Assembly (NCBI GenBank): GCA_963757065.1
Contig: CAVWQC010000002.1
Span: 62,001-126,000, forward strand
DNA from: PNON01 sp963757065
GTDB taxonomy: Bacteria; Chloroflexota; Anaerolineae; Anaerolineales; Anaerolineaceae
Length of the DNA: 64,000 nucleotides
Direction of reading: 5' to 3'
The position numbers and the translations under genes are program-made. The notes beneath the pieces are model-generated. The model did not search any database. It was given only the letters and a program-made list of their open reading frames with translations, and was not told the DNA's origin. Shown here one piece after another: positions 8,637-18,792 of the stretch (within the stretch, counting starts at the first letter, position 1; the number at the start of each line of letters is the position of its first letter).

Positions 8637-11151
8637 ATGAGCGGTTTATCGCCTTTGAATAATGTTCTCCGTTCCTGGGCAGCTGATCATGAGATTCAGC
8701 CTAATTTTGTTTTTTCAACAACGATTGCTGAGACCCCTCCCATTTTTGCAGATTTTCCATTTGATCTCTCACCGAAAATAATTACCGCATTACGCCAAAC
8801 CGGTATAACCCAACTGTACTCGCATCAACGAACAGCCTGGGACCATTCCAGCAAATCTGAAAACCTTGTGATCATTTCCGGTACTGCAAGTGGAAAATCA
8901 CTGTGCTATTACCTGCCAATTCTGGATGCCATGCTCAAAGATCCTGCTTCCAGGGCACTGCTTCTATTCCCCACCAAAGCACTCGCCCAGGACCAACTTC
9001 ACAAGATCGAAGCTCTCCTGCAATTGATTCCATCACACCAGATCAAGGTTGCGTCCTATGATGGCGATACTTCGACTACCCACCGGCGCAATATCCGCGA
9101 GAATGCAAATATCATCATTTCGAACCCGGATATGCTGCACCTGGGAATTCTGCCGCACCACACCCAATGGAATGATTTCTTTGCCAACCTGAGATTTATC
9201 GTTATCGATGAGATCCACACCTATCGGGGAGTCTTTGGTTCCCATGTTGCGAATGTTTTGCGCCGGCTTGAGCGAGTAACAAATCATTACCATTCCCGCC
9301 CGCAATATTTTATGACATCTGCGACCATCGGTAATGCTGAGGAATTGGCTCAAAAATTGACTGGTCTCCCGGTGACTGTGATCTCGGAAGATGGCGCCGG
9401 GCATGGACGCAAGAATTTCCTGATCTATAACCCTCCCTTATCCAATCCGGATCTTGGAATACGGAAAAGTGCCTTATTTGAAGCCATGCATCTTGGTTCC
9501 CCTTTGCTGCAAAACAATCTTCAAACAATAATTTTTGCCCGCACACGGAAGACGGTAGAGCTAATTCTTACTTCTTTTCAACAATATTTTCCCGAATGGC
9601 GGGAACGTTTGAGAGGTTATCGCAGCGGTTATCTGCCGCAAGACCGGCGTGAGATCGAAAAAGGATTACGGGAAAACCAGGTCACTACAGTCATCGCAAC
9701 AAATGCCCTTGAACTTGGTGTGGATATTGGTGCATTGGATGTATCCATTCTGGTCGGTTATCCGGGAACAATTGCTTCCACAATTCAACAGATCGGCCGG
9801 TCCGGGCGTAAATCTCAAGACTCGGCAGCGGTTCTCATTGCGACAGCCGATCCAATCGACCAATTCCTTGCGCGAAATCCGGATTATCTTGCTCAGCCTG
9901 CATCCGGAAAATGCCCTGGTCGACCCGGACCATTTGATGATCCTTTTGAATCACCTGCAATGTGCTGCCTTTGAATTGCCTTTTACGAAACAGGATCGAT
10001 TTGGAAATCTACCAACCGCTTTACTGTATGACTTCTTATCCTTCCTGGCTCAACAGGGAATTCTGCACGAATCCAATGGCAGTTACTTCTGGATGCAAAG
10101 CACTTATCCTTCTTCTGCATTCAATTTACGCAGCACTTCCGCTGATCGGATAGATCTCAAACGAATGACCAACGACCGCTGGGAGATTTTCGGTACGGTG
10201 GATAAGATCAGTTCCTACTGGATGGTCCACCCAGGAGCGATCTACTTGCACGAAGGTCAAACCTATCTTGTAGATGACTTGAACTTGGACGAAAATTCAT
10301 CCACCATGCATCCGGTTGCTGAGGATTATTCGACCGAACCTCAGGAAACGATGGATATCCTGATCACCTCCAAAAAGAAGGAACTTGATAGAACGAGTTA
10401 CTTTATGGGTTACGGGGATCTGCGTGTAACAAGCCAGGTGGTCGGTTATAAAAAGATCAAGAACTTTACGCATGAAGTGCTGGGTGTTGGGGAAGTTGAC
10501 CTTCCGGAGTTCACCTTTGACACTACCGGTATGTGGCTGGTGCTCAATACTGATACTGTCGATCAACTCCGGTCAAGTGGATTGTGGTTGAATGACCCCA
10601 ATAACTATGGATCCGATTGGAATCAAACTCGCAAACAGATCAGGGAAAGAGATGGCTACAAATGCACGAATTGCGGTCTGCCTGAAAACGGAATATCACA
10701 CCATGTCCACCATTTAATTCCATTTCGGATGTTTCAGGAACCTGAAAAGGCGAATCAAATTGAGAACCTCGTCACCCTTTGCCCGGATTGCCATCAAAAA
10801 GCTGAAATGCTTACTTATGTCCGCAGTGGATTAACTGGTTTGGCTTATGCCCTTCGCCATATCCTGCCCTTACACTTGATGTGTGATTTTAAGGATATCG
10901 AGGTGCATTCCGACCCGCAGTCTGCTCTCTTCGAACAAAAACCGGCTCTCATCATCTTTGATGCTATACCGGGTGGAATTGGTCTTTCACAAATGTCTTA
11001 CGATAAAATTATTACATTGTTGCCCATTCTTTATACCTTTATTGCCGAATGCCAGTGCAGTGATGGCTGTCCAAGCTGCATAGGACCCGCAGGTGAAGAA
11101 GGTTATGGCGGAAAAAAAGAAACACTCGCGATTTTAGACCTTATAAAATAA
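8637..11151 (+). CDS. mrfA: MrfA/YprA-family DEAD/DEAH helicase with an embedded HNH domain (one frameshift)
   Basis: A superfamily 2 DNA helicase of about 838 residues. Walker A-like SGTASGKS is near residue 82, the DEIH box (VIDEIHTYRGVFGSH) near 190, motif III TSATIGN near 227 and motif VI QIGRSGRK near 387. The C-terminal MZB/DUF1998 zinc cluster ends CQCSDGCPSCIGP. B. subtilis MrfA (about 749 residues) works with MrfB to repair mitomycin C damage. Here a Cys-paired HNH domain (about 10627-10815; RERDGYKC..C, HHVHHLIPF, NLVTLCPDCH) interrupts the region before DUF1998. The frame breaks near 9890, where one extra base restores NPDYL-LSLHPENALV; conservation on both sides suggests a base error. 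The mrfB homologue follows directly. Confidence 0.9.
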
Positions 11152-11155
11152 TAAA

Positions 11156-12401
11156 ATGATGGAAGATTCCTTAGCTGAGAAACTCAAACGTCTGGGCATG
11201 AAACTGGGGAGTGAGCATATTCCTGCTCCTCAACCCCGGGTAGATCAATATTCTGTCTCCAATGTTATTCCCGGGGAAGAAATTGAAACCATGTTCGGGT
11301 ATTGTTATCGAATACAAAAACTTCTGGACCGGGACCATGTACACGGTCAAACTACTCTGGTCATCGACGGTGAGATTGGCCTGGTGGCAGATTGGGCGCA
11401 TTCCAGTCATTTACGAAACCAATCTGTTGACCATATGATCTTTCTGGATACCGAAACATCAGGCCTGTCGGGAGGGACAGGATCATTTGCATTTTTAGTT
11501 GGTGTCAGTCAGGTAACATCACGTGGTTTGGAATTTACACAATTCCTGCTCAGGGATCCGTCTGAAGAACGAGCTATGTTGATCGCCCTTGCAGAATATA
11601 TGACCGATGCACAGGCTGTGGTGACTTATAATGGCAAATCGTTTGATATTCCCCTGTTGAATAATCGTTATGTTTTGCATGATTTGATTTCTCCATTCAA
11701 GGATCTCGCCCATATAGACCTGCTTCCGATGGCAAGAAAAATCTGGAAAAAGAAACTTGCCAGCCGGCGTCTATCCAACGTGGAAACTGAGATCCTCCGT
11801 GTCGAGAGGACTATGGACGAGGTTCCTGGTTATCTTGTTCCGCAGGTGTATTTTGATTATTTGAAATCAGGCGATGCTCGTCCCCTTGTGGGAGTTCTCT
11901 ATCACAATGAAATGGATGTACTATCCCTAACAACCCTTCTCCAGTACTTCATGAATGCATTCTCCCAACCATCTCTGGAATGCCAATAATGTTCCGGAAG
12001 ATCTATACCCGGTGATCAACCTTCTGTTGGATCTTGGCCATCATCAGGATGCGATCGAATTGTTTAATAGAACATTCCAGCCAGATTCATCCTCTCTTGA
12101 TGATGATTGGGAAACAATTGAAAAGGTGGCTTTGCATTATAAAAGGAACAGGGAATGGGAATCAGCAAAATTCATTTGGGAATCTGCAGCAGAAAATGGG
12201 CTGGAATTCGGCTGGTTCGAATTAACCAAATTCTACGAGCACCAGGAAAGAAATTACGATGAAGCGTTGGAATATGCTGAAAAGTTACTGGAATACATTT
12301 CCAACCAGAACTTGCCTCCATTTACAAAGCAGCAGCGAGTAAAAGAGCTGCAAACACGTATTGGGAGGATCAAAGTAAAAAACTTCCCACGAGAAAAATA
12401 A
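11156..12401 (+). CDS. mrfB: MrfB/YprB-like DEDD exonuclease with TPR-like C-terminus (one frameshift)
   Basis: The N-terminal half (to about residue 275) is an RNase H-like DEDD exonuclease. Motif I is FLDTETSGLSGGTG (Asp-x-Glu), a second acidic site is SFDIPLLNNR, and the last motif YHNEMDVLSL supplies His and Asp. The C-terminal part is helical and reads like tetratricopeptide repeats (DAIELFNR, ESAKFIWESA, EALEYAEKLL). This is the layout of B. subtilis YprB/MrfB, which partners the MrfA helicase. The frame changes once near 11980 (extra T in GAATGCC); both halves are well preserved. The gene starts 4 bp after mrfA; the start may be the ATG at 11156 or 11159. The role inferred is removal of DNA near adducts together with MrfA. 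Confidence 0.87.
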
Positions 12402-12421
12402 CCTCCGGTTTCCCGGAGGTT
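12396..12421 (-). terminator. Terminator of alaS
   Basis: A 9-bp perfect stem (AACCTCCGG/CCGGAGGTT, 12400-12408 with 12413-12421) is followed on the minus strand by a T-run. It also lies just past the mrfB stop. Confidence 0.75.
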
Positions 12422-12429
12422 ATGGTTTA

Positions 12430-15162
12430 TTATTTTAGCTTGGATTTGACGAGGTTTTCTGCAGTTTCCAATGCTTCTTTCAGTCTTGAAGCATCTTTTC
12501 CGCCTGCTTGTGCCAGGTTCGGGCGCCCACCTCCGCTGCCGCCAACTATTTGGGCAGCTGCGCGCGCGATCTCACCGGCATTAATGCCACTCTTCACTAA
12601 GTTGTCACTCGAAGATACCACAATAGATGGTTTATCATCAATCACTGTTGCAAGAATTGCAACCCCGGATGAGTAATTCGCTTTAAATAGATCTGTGAGT
12701 GACCGTAATGTTTCCAAATCCACTCCCGGTATATTACCGCTATACACCGCAGAACCACCGATCAATGGTATATCCGTTATCTGCTTCTGGAATTCTGTAC
12801 TTGCAACCTGTATCCTATAAGCTGCTATTTGTTTAACCTGATCAGATAAATTCGATAACGTCAGTTCGATCTTTTTTGGTAATTCTTCCTGACTGGTCTG
12901 CATCAAGGCAGCAGATTGCTTCAATAATTTTGTCCGTTGTTGAACCAGGACATAGGCCGCCCGGCCGGTGACAGCCTCGATCCGACGAATTCCGGCAGCA
13001 GCACTACCTTCGCTTGTGATCAGGAACAAGCCAATATCACCGGTTTCATCCACGTGGGTGCCGCCGCAAAGTTCAAACGAGATCCGTTCATCTCCCTCAA
13101 TGATCACAGTCCGCACAATTTCCCCATATTTTTCGCCGAAGAGTGCTGTTGCTCCATCGTTCATGGCTTCCTGCAATGAGCGTTCTTTGATTTCGAGCTT
13201 GTAATCATTCAAAATATTGTAATTTACACCAGCTTCGATTTTTTCCAATTGGTCCGGTGTGACAGCTTCAGGATGGTTAAAATCGAACCTCAACCGGTCG
13301 GGTGAAACCATGGAACCAGCTTGCAAGGCATGTTTGCCAATCACTTTATGCAATTCTGCATGCAGTAAATGGGTTGCTGTGTGATTCCGGCGAATGTCCT
13401 GCCGGCGTGCCGCATCCACCTGGGCAGCAACTTTTTGTCCAACAGTCAATGTACCTTTGAGCATTTTTCCTACATGAACTATGACGCCAGTTGCCGGTTT
13501 TCTCATTTCTGATACTTCAAATATATTTTCATCTGTACCCAGGCTGATAATTTTCCCCTTATCAGTCACCTGCCCGCCTGATTCTATATAAAAGCATGTT
13601 TCAGGGAGAAGAATTTCACCCTCTTCACCTTCGGTTATTTCATCCACAACAATACCGTCCTGGATGATCGATAGAACTTCTCCATTCACGGATGTACGGC
13701 TGTATGGATCGAATTTAACGCCACTCCTGGTAAGTTTTCCCTTTTTGATAAGTTCATTAAAGATCTCGCTATAGATCGCTACATCCCTGCCGCCCATTTC
13801 ACCCATGGCTTTTCCTCCGCCAGAGGCGACGCGGTGTTCATCCATAGCTGTTTTAAATCCTACTTCATCAACATCAGAACTACTTTCCCTTAGAATATCA
13901 CGTGTCAGTTCCAATGGTAGACCATGGGTCGCATAAAGTTCGAAAGCTCTATCACCATCAAGAATGTTTGTATTATTTTTCTGCATATCCAAGATGTATT
14001 CGTCAAGTTGACCCATCCCTGATTCCAATGTCCTGTGGAATCGGACCTCTTCCCGGGTAAGGTTATCAAAAATGGTCTTCTTATTCTTTTCCAGCTCCGG
14101 ATAAGCAGCGCCATAATTACTGACAACTGCTTCTGCTACCTTGGCCAGGAAGGGTTTGTCAAGTCCTATCTTTCCGCCAAAACGGGAAGCCCGGCGTGCG
14201 ATCATGCGGGTAATATAATTCCTGCCCGTATTTCCAGGAATCACCCCATCAGCGATGAGGAAGCTGCATGCCCGCGCATGATCTGCAATAACACGATATG
14301 GAGTGTAATTCTCCAACATTTGCATATCATCATTTCCAGCTAACGATTGTATGGTTTTCATCAAAGGTGAAAGCAGGTCCGTTTTGTAATTTGAGGTCAC
14401 CCCCTGCATGATGGAAACTATCCGTTCCAATCCCATGCCGGTATCTACATGTTTGGCAGGTAATGGCTCCAGTATTGAAGCACTGAGCCGGTTGTATTGT
14501 ATAAATACCAGGTTCCAGAGTTCCAGATATCGAATGCAATCACCATTCACTTTACAAATATGTCCGGGAACCCCCTGCTTATTGCAGCCTTCCGGACCCC
14601 GGTCAATATGAATCTCACTGCAGGGGCCGCATGGCCCTGTTTCTGCCATCTCCCAAAAATTATCTTTTCTGCCTCCCTGCAGAACATGTTCAGGAAGCAT
14701 TCCTTTTTGCTTTAACCAATTGTCCCTGGCTTCTTCGTCAGCCGGAATATCACCTTTATCATCGAAAAAGTAGGTCGCCCAAAGTTTGTCTGCTGGCAGC
14801 TCCCATTCGACTGTCAGAAGTTCCCATGCCCATTCAATAGCTTCTTTTTTGTAATAGTCTCCAAAGGACCAATTACCCAGCATTTCAAAAAAAGTATGGT
14901 GGCTATCGTCCCGGCCAACTTCCTCCAGGTCGTTATGCTTACCAGCCACCCGTAGACACTTCTGGGAATTAACAGCTCGTGTGTAAGGCCTCTGATCCGT
15001 TCCTAAAAACACATCCTTAAATTGGACCATCCCGGCGTTTGTAAATAGTAAGGTCTGGTCTCCACCGGGCACCAGGGAAGCAGAGCGCACAAAGGTATGC
15101 CCTTTGCTGATAAAAAAGTTGATGAAGGATTGCCGGATCTCTGCGCCTGAAAGTTGTTTCAT
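12430..15162 (-). CDS. alaS: Alanine--tRNA ligase
   Basis: It charges tRNA-Ala with alanine in the cytoplasm and edits mischarged Ser/Gly. The 910 residues are full length and the frame is intact. The class II core occupies about residues 1-430 (opening EIRQSFINFFISKGH). The editing domain carries the zinc ligands NHTATHLLHAELH (HxxxH) and CGGTHVDETGDIG. The C-terminal C-Ala domain is Gly-rich (GGSGGGRPNLAQAGG). The ATG at 15162 has an AGGAG site 6 bases upstream. It is convergent with mrfAB and is followed by its own terminator. Confidence 0.98.
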   Translation of the reverse strand: MKQLSGAEIRQSFINFFISKGHTFVRSASLVPGGDQTLLFTNAGMVQFKDVFLGTDQRPYTRAVNSQKCLRVAGKHNDLEEVGRDDSHHTFFEMLGNWSFGDYYKKEAIEWAWELLTVEWELPADKLWATYFFDDKGDIPADEEARDNWLKQKGMLPEHVLQGGRKDNFWEMAETGPCGPCSEIHIDRGPEGCNKQGVPGHICKVNGDCIRYLELWNLVFIQYNRLSASILEPLPAKHVDTGMGLERIVSIMQGVTSNYKTDLLSPLMKTIQSLAGNDDMQMLENYTPYRVIADHARACSFLIADGVIPGNTGRNYITRMIARRASRFGGKIGLDKPFLAKVAEAVVSNYGAAYPELEKNKKTIFDNLTREEVRFHRTLESGMGQLDEYILDMQKNNTNILDGDRAFELYATHGLPLELTRDILRESSSDVDEVGFKTAMDEHRVASGGGKAMGEMGGRDVAIYSEIFNELIKKGKLTRSGVKFDPYSRTSVNGEVLSIIQDGIVVDEITEGEEGEILLPETCFYIESGGQVTDKGKIISLGTDENIFEVSEMRKPATGVIVHVGKMLKGTLTVGQKVAAQVDAARRQDIRRNHTATHLLHAELHKVIGKHALQAGSMVSPDRLRFDFNHPEAVTPDQLEKIEAGVNYNILNDYKLEIKERSLQEAMNDGATALFGEKYGEIVRTVIIEGDERISFELCGGTHVDETGDIGLFLITSEGSAAAGIRRIEAVTGRAAYVLVQQRTKLLKQSAALMQTSQEELPKKIELTLSNLSDQVKQIAAYRIQVASTEFQKQITDIPLIGGSAVYSGNIPGVDLETLRSLTDLFKANYSSGVAILATVIDDKPSIVVSSSDNLVKSGINAGEIARAAAQIVGGSGGGRPNLAQAGGKDASRLKEALETAENLVKSKLK

Positions 15163-15253
15163 TAGGACTCCTGTATTTTTGAACTAAAAGATAAATTATA
15201 AAGGAACATGACTTATCTATCAATAAGCTAAAAAATGATGTTATTTAAACTTG

Positions 15254-15285
15254 AAAAGTGGACAATATAGAGCTCAAAAGTGGAC
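15254..15285. repeat. Direct repeat AAAAGTGGAC, two copies, at the IS fragment's upstream edge
   Basis: AAAAGTGGAC occurs at 15254-15263 and 15276-15285, just upstream of the truncated transposase. Such GTGGAC blocks often mark the terminal region of IS elements, so this is probably the surviving left end. Confidence 0.5.
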
Positions 15286-15304
15286 TCTTACATAGGAGGA
15301 CAAA

Positions 15305-15562
15305 ATGGATCAGCTGCATAAACGGTTCAATACTGAACAAGTGAAAATGTTATTCGAACGATACAATACAGGGGATATGAGCCGAACGGAGATTCAGGAG
15401 ATCCTGGGTCTGGGTAATACTCGTTTCTTTGCCCTGTTGAAAAGTTTCAAGAATGACACGAATGGTTTTGAGATCAATCACCAGCGTATCCCAAGATCTC
15501 GTCTTAGTATTGAAACCGAAACAAAAATTGCAAGGTTTGGGTTAATAAAATTGAAAAGTTGA
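15305..15562 (+). pseudogene. N-terminal fragment of an IS transposase
   Basis: An 85-residue reading frame with a strong AGGAGG ribosome site. It looks like the N-terminal helix-turn-helix of a DDE-type transposase (HKRFNTEQVKMLFERY, then TEIQEILGLGNTRFFALLK, a basic segment and a short acidic helix). It stops long before any catalytic domain. The following 270 bp encodes nothing recognisable, so the element was truncated, possibly when the tnpB element arrived just downstream. The exact IS family is uncertain. Confidence 0.6.
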
Positions 15563-15726
15563 TCAAATTAGATAGTCATTAAATAATTGTTCTCATTCCA
15601 CCATAAATAATAGTAATAATTTTACGGTTACTTCGTTGCGATCACAACTTCTTTTTGCGAAGGTTTACTAGTTCAAGCAAACGAAAAATAGCGAAAAGCA
15701 CTGCAGAATTTCAAGAAGATATTTTA

Positions 15727-15765
15727 AAAATGATCCATTTATCACTATTGATGGATCATTTTATT
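15727..15765 (+). terminator. Strong AT-rich hairpin between the IS fragment and tnpB
   Basis: A 12-bp perfect stem, AAAATGATCCAT/ATGGATCATTTT (15727-15738 with 15751-15762), is followed by TTATT. It may be a terminator, or the subterminal hairpin of the tnpB element's left end. I see no gene in 15566-15848. Confidence 0.5.
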
Positions 15766-15848
15766 CGTCTAAACTATACGACTCCGCTCAACACAATTTA
15801 GTGAACATTTGTATAATTTTTTTTATCTTATAATTGATCCAAGATAGA

Positions 15849-17177
15849 ATGCGAAAGAAAATGGCAGATAAACAGATCCACAAAAAAGTCGCACGCAAAA
15901 CGAATAAAAAATATTCGTTTATAAAGTCTGTCACTCACATCAAGCTCGATAATGCAAATGACGGAAAAATCGAGGCATTGAAAGCAGTGGCAGATGAATA
16001 TATGGGCTTGGTACAGACTTTTTGTGATTTTCTAATTGACCACGAGCAGAAAACACCGGATAAAAATGGTGATATTCCGACCTTCAAGTCACCGCTCTCT
16101 GCCAGATGGCAGCGGTGTGCATGGATGCAGGCATGTGGGATTGTGCAGTCCTGGTTCTCCAATGGGCATGTAAATCGACCTAAGCTGGATGCCATTTCGA
16201 TTCAAGCCAGTCCGAATGTGGCGGTACTTCAAAAAGTAAAAACTTCCAGGTCATTTGATTTTTGGATCAGACTTTCAACGCTCGAAAAAGGCAACCCTGT
16301 TTTTCTGCCCATCAAACTGTACAACCGAGCAAAAGAAACGCTTGAAAAATACCCTTGTCTTTTTACCGGTATCCGTCTGGACAAAAAAGACAGGAAGTGG
16401 TTTATTTCTTTGGTTGTCGGTAAAACACCGAACAAGCAAGAAGCTGCTGGAGAAGTTGTTGGTGTGGATATAGGCATGAAAAAGATGCTGGTAACCTCAA
16501 CCGGCAGAATGTATGGTGAGATAAGCTGCGAAGTCCGGACCCGCAACAAGCTATCCAGAGAAAAAATGGCACGGAAGCAAAAACTGAATTCGTGCCTGAA
16601 GAAAAAGGGACTGCCCGTAGTAAAGTTGTTTGACGGCAAGACCGAACGATTTGTACGAAACGAAATTGGACGATACATTAACCAACTGATTATTGACCTG
16701 CCTGTAAGTTCGCCTGTGGCACTGGAACGTCTCGGGGTCAAGGATATGAAATTTAAAAGTCGTGAGATGAACAGTTGGCTTAAGGCTTCTCAACTAGGTT
16801 ACATGCACGATCATCTCATTTTCAAGCTGGATGACGTTGGAATCCGATACATAAGCGTACAACCAGCCTATTCCAGCCAACAATGTTCGAAGTGTGGGTA
16901 TGTTGCAAAAACCAACCGTCCCGACCAGGAACATTTTCATTGCTTGAGTTGTGGTTTTACTGGGAACGCTGATTTCAATGCTGCTCGTGTACTTGCCAAA
17001 CGTTTTGGCGATGACGAGCTGCAAAAGTGTTCCTTTAAAGACGTGAAGGCAATACTTCAAAATAGATTTGAGGAAAGTCTTCCTGTTGCCTGTAGTGCAA
17101 CTGCTGGACTAGAAACAGGGTTATTCGGTTTTCCTGTCACTCAGTCCAGTCAAGCCGATGTCTATAGTTGTTTATAG
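15849..17177 (+). CDS. tnpB: TnpB, RNA-guided nuclease of the IS200/IS605-IS1341 group
   Basis: A transposon-encoded RuvC nuclease, ancestor of Cas12. All three catalytic acids are present: Asp in GVDIGMKKMLV, Glu in ALERLGVKDMK, and Asp in NADFNAARV. The zinc ribbon (CSKCGYV and CLSCGFTG) lies between the last two. Length (about 442 residues) is normal and the frame is intact. TnpB cuts DNA guided by an omega RNA encoded at its own 3' end, next to a short TAM. No tnpA lies nearby, so this is an IS1341-like solo element. The start could be the TTG at 15834, ATG at 15849 or ATG at 15861; none has a strong ribosome site. Hairpins at 17104-17179 overlap the 3' end as expected for the guide scaffold. 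Confidence 0.92.
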   Translation: MRKKMADKQIHKKVARKTNKKYSFIKSVTHIKLDNANDGKIEALKAVADEYMGLVQTFCDFLIDHEQKTPDKNGDIPTFKSPLSARWQRCAWMQACGIVQSWFSNGHVNRPKLDAISIQASPNVAVLQKVKTSRSFDFWIRLSTLEKGNPVFLPIKLYNRAKETLEKYPCLFTGIRLDKKDRKWFISLVVGKTPNKQEAAGEVVGVDIGMKKMLVTSTGRMYGEISCEVRTRNKLSREKMARKQKLNSCLKKKGLPVVKLFDGKTERFVRNEIGRYINQLIIDLPVSSPVALERLGVKDMKFKSREMNSWLKASQLGYMHDHLIFKLDDVGIRYISVQPAYSSQQCSKCGYVAKTNRPDQEHFHCLSCGFTGNADFNAARVLAKRFGDDELQKCSFKDVKAILQNRFEESLPVACSATAGLETGLFGFPVTQSSQADVYSCL

Positions 17178-17179
17178 AC
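17104..17179 (+). ncRNA. Candidate omega RNA scaffold / right end of the tnpB element
   Basis: Two hairpins overlap the tnpB 3' end. The first pairs CTGGACT (17104-17110) with AGTCCAG (17143-17149) and has an inner ACAGG/CCTGT stem. The second pairs GTCTATA (17160-17166) with TATAGAC (17173-17179) across the stop codon. This is where omega RNA scaffolds and right-end hairpins of this family lie. The guide would be the bases just past the element end, somewhere in 17180-17215; the exact border is not determined. Confidence 0.45.
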
Positions 17180-17213
17180 TTGGGAACTATAATAATCCAA
17201 AGGAATTCAAATA

Positions 17214-18785
17214 ATGAAGCCATCAAACAAACTTTCCCCAACATACCTTCTTGTTACAGTTTTCATCTCCGGATTGACCTCGTTGGGGCTGGAAATGGCT
17301 GCTTCTCGCCTGCTTGGCAATGTTTTTGGTTCCAGCAACCTGGTATGGGCAAGCATTATCGGGTTGATCCTTATTTATCTGACAATTGGCTACTGGTTGG
17401 GCGGTAAATGGGCAGATAATCACCCCCAGGCTTCCGTTTTTTACCAGATCTTGATCTGGACCGGGATTTCTGTTGCGGTCATTCCTCTGGTGTCTCGACC
17501 GGTGCTGAGTTTTGCTGCAGACGCATTCGACCAGCTGCAGCTCGGAGTGATGCTCGGGGCTTTCATATCTGTCCTGATCTTACTATTAATCCCAATGATA
17601 CTGCTGGGCACTGCATCTCCGTTTGCCATCCGGCTATCCATTAATGATGCGGGATCATCCGGAAGAGTATCCGGAAAGATCTATGCCATTTCGACAGTAG
17701 GTTCCTTTATTGGAACTTTCATTTCCACACTGGTATTGATTCCATTAATTGGAACCTATCGCACCTTTATGTTTTTTGCAGTACTTCTTTGTCTTACTGC
17801 GCTTATTGGGTTGCTGCTGCAATCTTATAAACCAAAATATCTGTTCTTCCTGCTTCCCCTGCTCGTAATGATCCTTTTACTCATCCTTGGCAAGCAAGGA
17901 ACCATTAAAGCTTCTGAAGGCCAGGTTTATGAGACTGAATCTGAATATAACTATATTCAGGTACTCCAAAGTGATGGATACAATTTACTTCGTCTCAACG
18001 AAGGGCAGGGAATTCATTCCATTTATAAACCTGGAGTCGCTAATTATTATGGACCCTGGGAACAGTTCCTGGTGGGTCCTTTTTTTAATGCCACTCCATT
18101 CAAAGTTGATCAAGTCGAATCAATTGCCATAGTCGGGTTGGCAGCCGGAACTACTGCACGAGCAGCATCCGTCGTTTATGGGAACATCCCCATAGATGGT
18201 TTCGAGATCGATCCGAAGATCATTGATGTAGGCCGAAAGTATTTCGATATGAATGAAACCGGGTTGACAGCTTTCGCTGAAGATGGCCGTTGGGGTCTAG
18301 CTCATTCCACCCGGTTATATTCGATCATCGCTGTGGATGCCTACCGTCCGCCTTACATTCCATGGCATCTCACCACCAAAGAATTCTTCCAATCTGCATA
18401 TGATCATTTGCTACCCGATGGAGTAGTGGTGATTAATGTTGGACGCGCACCAAAAGATCGCCGCCTGATCAATGATTTAACTGCTACATTGAGCAGTATC
18501 TTTCCTTCAGTGTACGTGATGGATATCCCCAATACTTTTAATTCAATGGTCTACGCCACCCGCTTGCCAACAGAAAAGGGAAACTTATTATCCAATCTGG
18601 TTGTGTTGACATCAGAAGGAAATACCTCGCAGTTATTGATTGACACCTTGCAGGTTGCCGCGGCAAATTTGCAGGAAACACCAACCAGCGGTCAAGTTTA
18701 TACTGATGACGTTGCCCCTGTTGAGTGGATCACCAATGACATGGTGGTTCGCTTCCTTTTGACTGATAATCTTTCGGATTTATAG
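17214..18785 (+). CDS. Membrane-bound spermidine synthase-like protein
   Basis: A 523-residue fusion of about seven or eight N-terminal membrane helices (residues 10-225) and a C-terminal Rossmann methyltransferase-like domain of the spermidine synthase fold. The nucleotide-binding part reads IVGLAAGTTARAA, followed by the acidic GFEIDPKIIDVGRKYF and then IIAVDAYRPPYIPWHLTTKEFF. In true spermidine synthases these regions bind decarboxylated SAM and putrescine. Membrane-fused members are widespread and mostly uncharacterised, so polyamine synthesis is only one possibility. AAGGA lies about 10 bases before the ATG. The DUF1461-like gene follows after 7 bp, probably as one transcript ending at 19465. 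Confidence 0.85.
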   Translation: MKPSNKLSPTYLLVTVFISGLTSLGLEMAASRLLGNVFGSSNLVWASIIGLILIYLTIGYWLGGKWADNHPQASVFYQILIWTGISVAVIPLVSRPVLSFAADAFDQLQLGVMLGAFISVLILLLIPMILLGTASPFAIRLSINDAGSSGRVSGKIYAISTVGSFIGTFISTLVLIPLIGTYRTFMFFAVLLCLTALIGLLLQSYKPKYLFFLLPLLVMILLLILGKQGTIKASEGQVYETESEYNYIQVLQSDGYNLLRLNEGQGIHSIYKPGVANYYGPWEQFLVGPFFNATPFKVDQVESIAIVGLAAGTTARAASVVYGNIPIDGFEIDPKIIDVGRKYFDMNETGLTAFAEDGRWGLAHSTRLYSIIAVDAYRPPYIPWHLTTKEFFQSAYDHLLPDGVVVINVGRAPKDRRLINDLTATLSSIFPSVYVMDIPNTFNSMVYATRLPTEKGNLLSNLVVLTSEGNTSQLLIDTLQVAAANLQETPTSGQVYTDDVAPVEWITNDMVVRFLLTDNLSDL

Positions 18786-18792
18786 GAATAAT

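Noticed and set aside
9649..9888. Separate gene starting at 9649 for the C-terminal helicase part
   Set aside because: Its first 80 codons lie over conserved helicase motifs in another frame; the break near 9890 explains both pieces.
15305..15562. A functional small DNA-binding regulator
   Set aside because: It has IS-type terminal repeats upstream, ends abruptly and resembles a transposase N-terminus.
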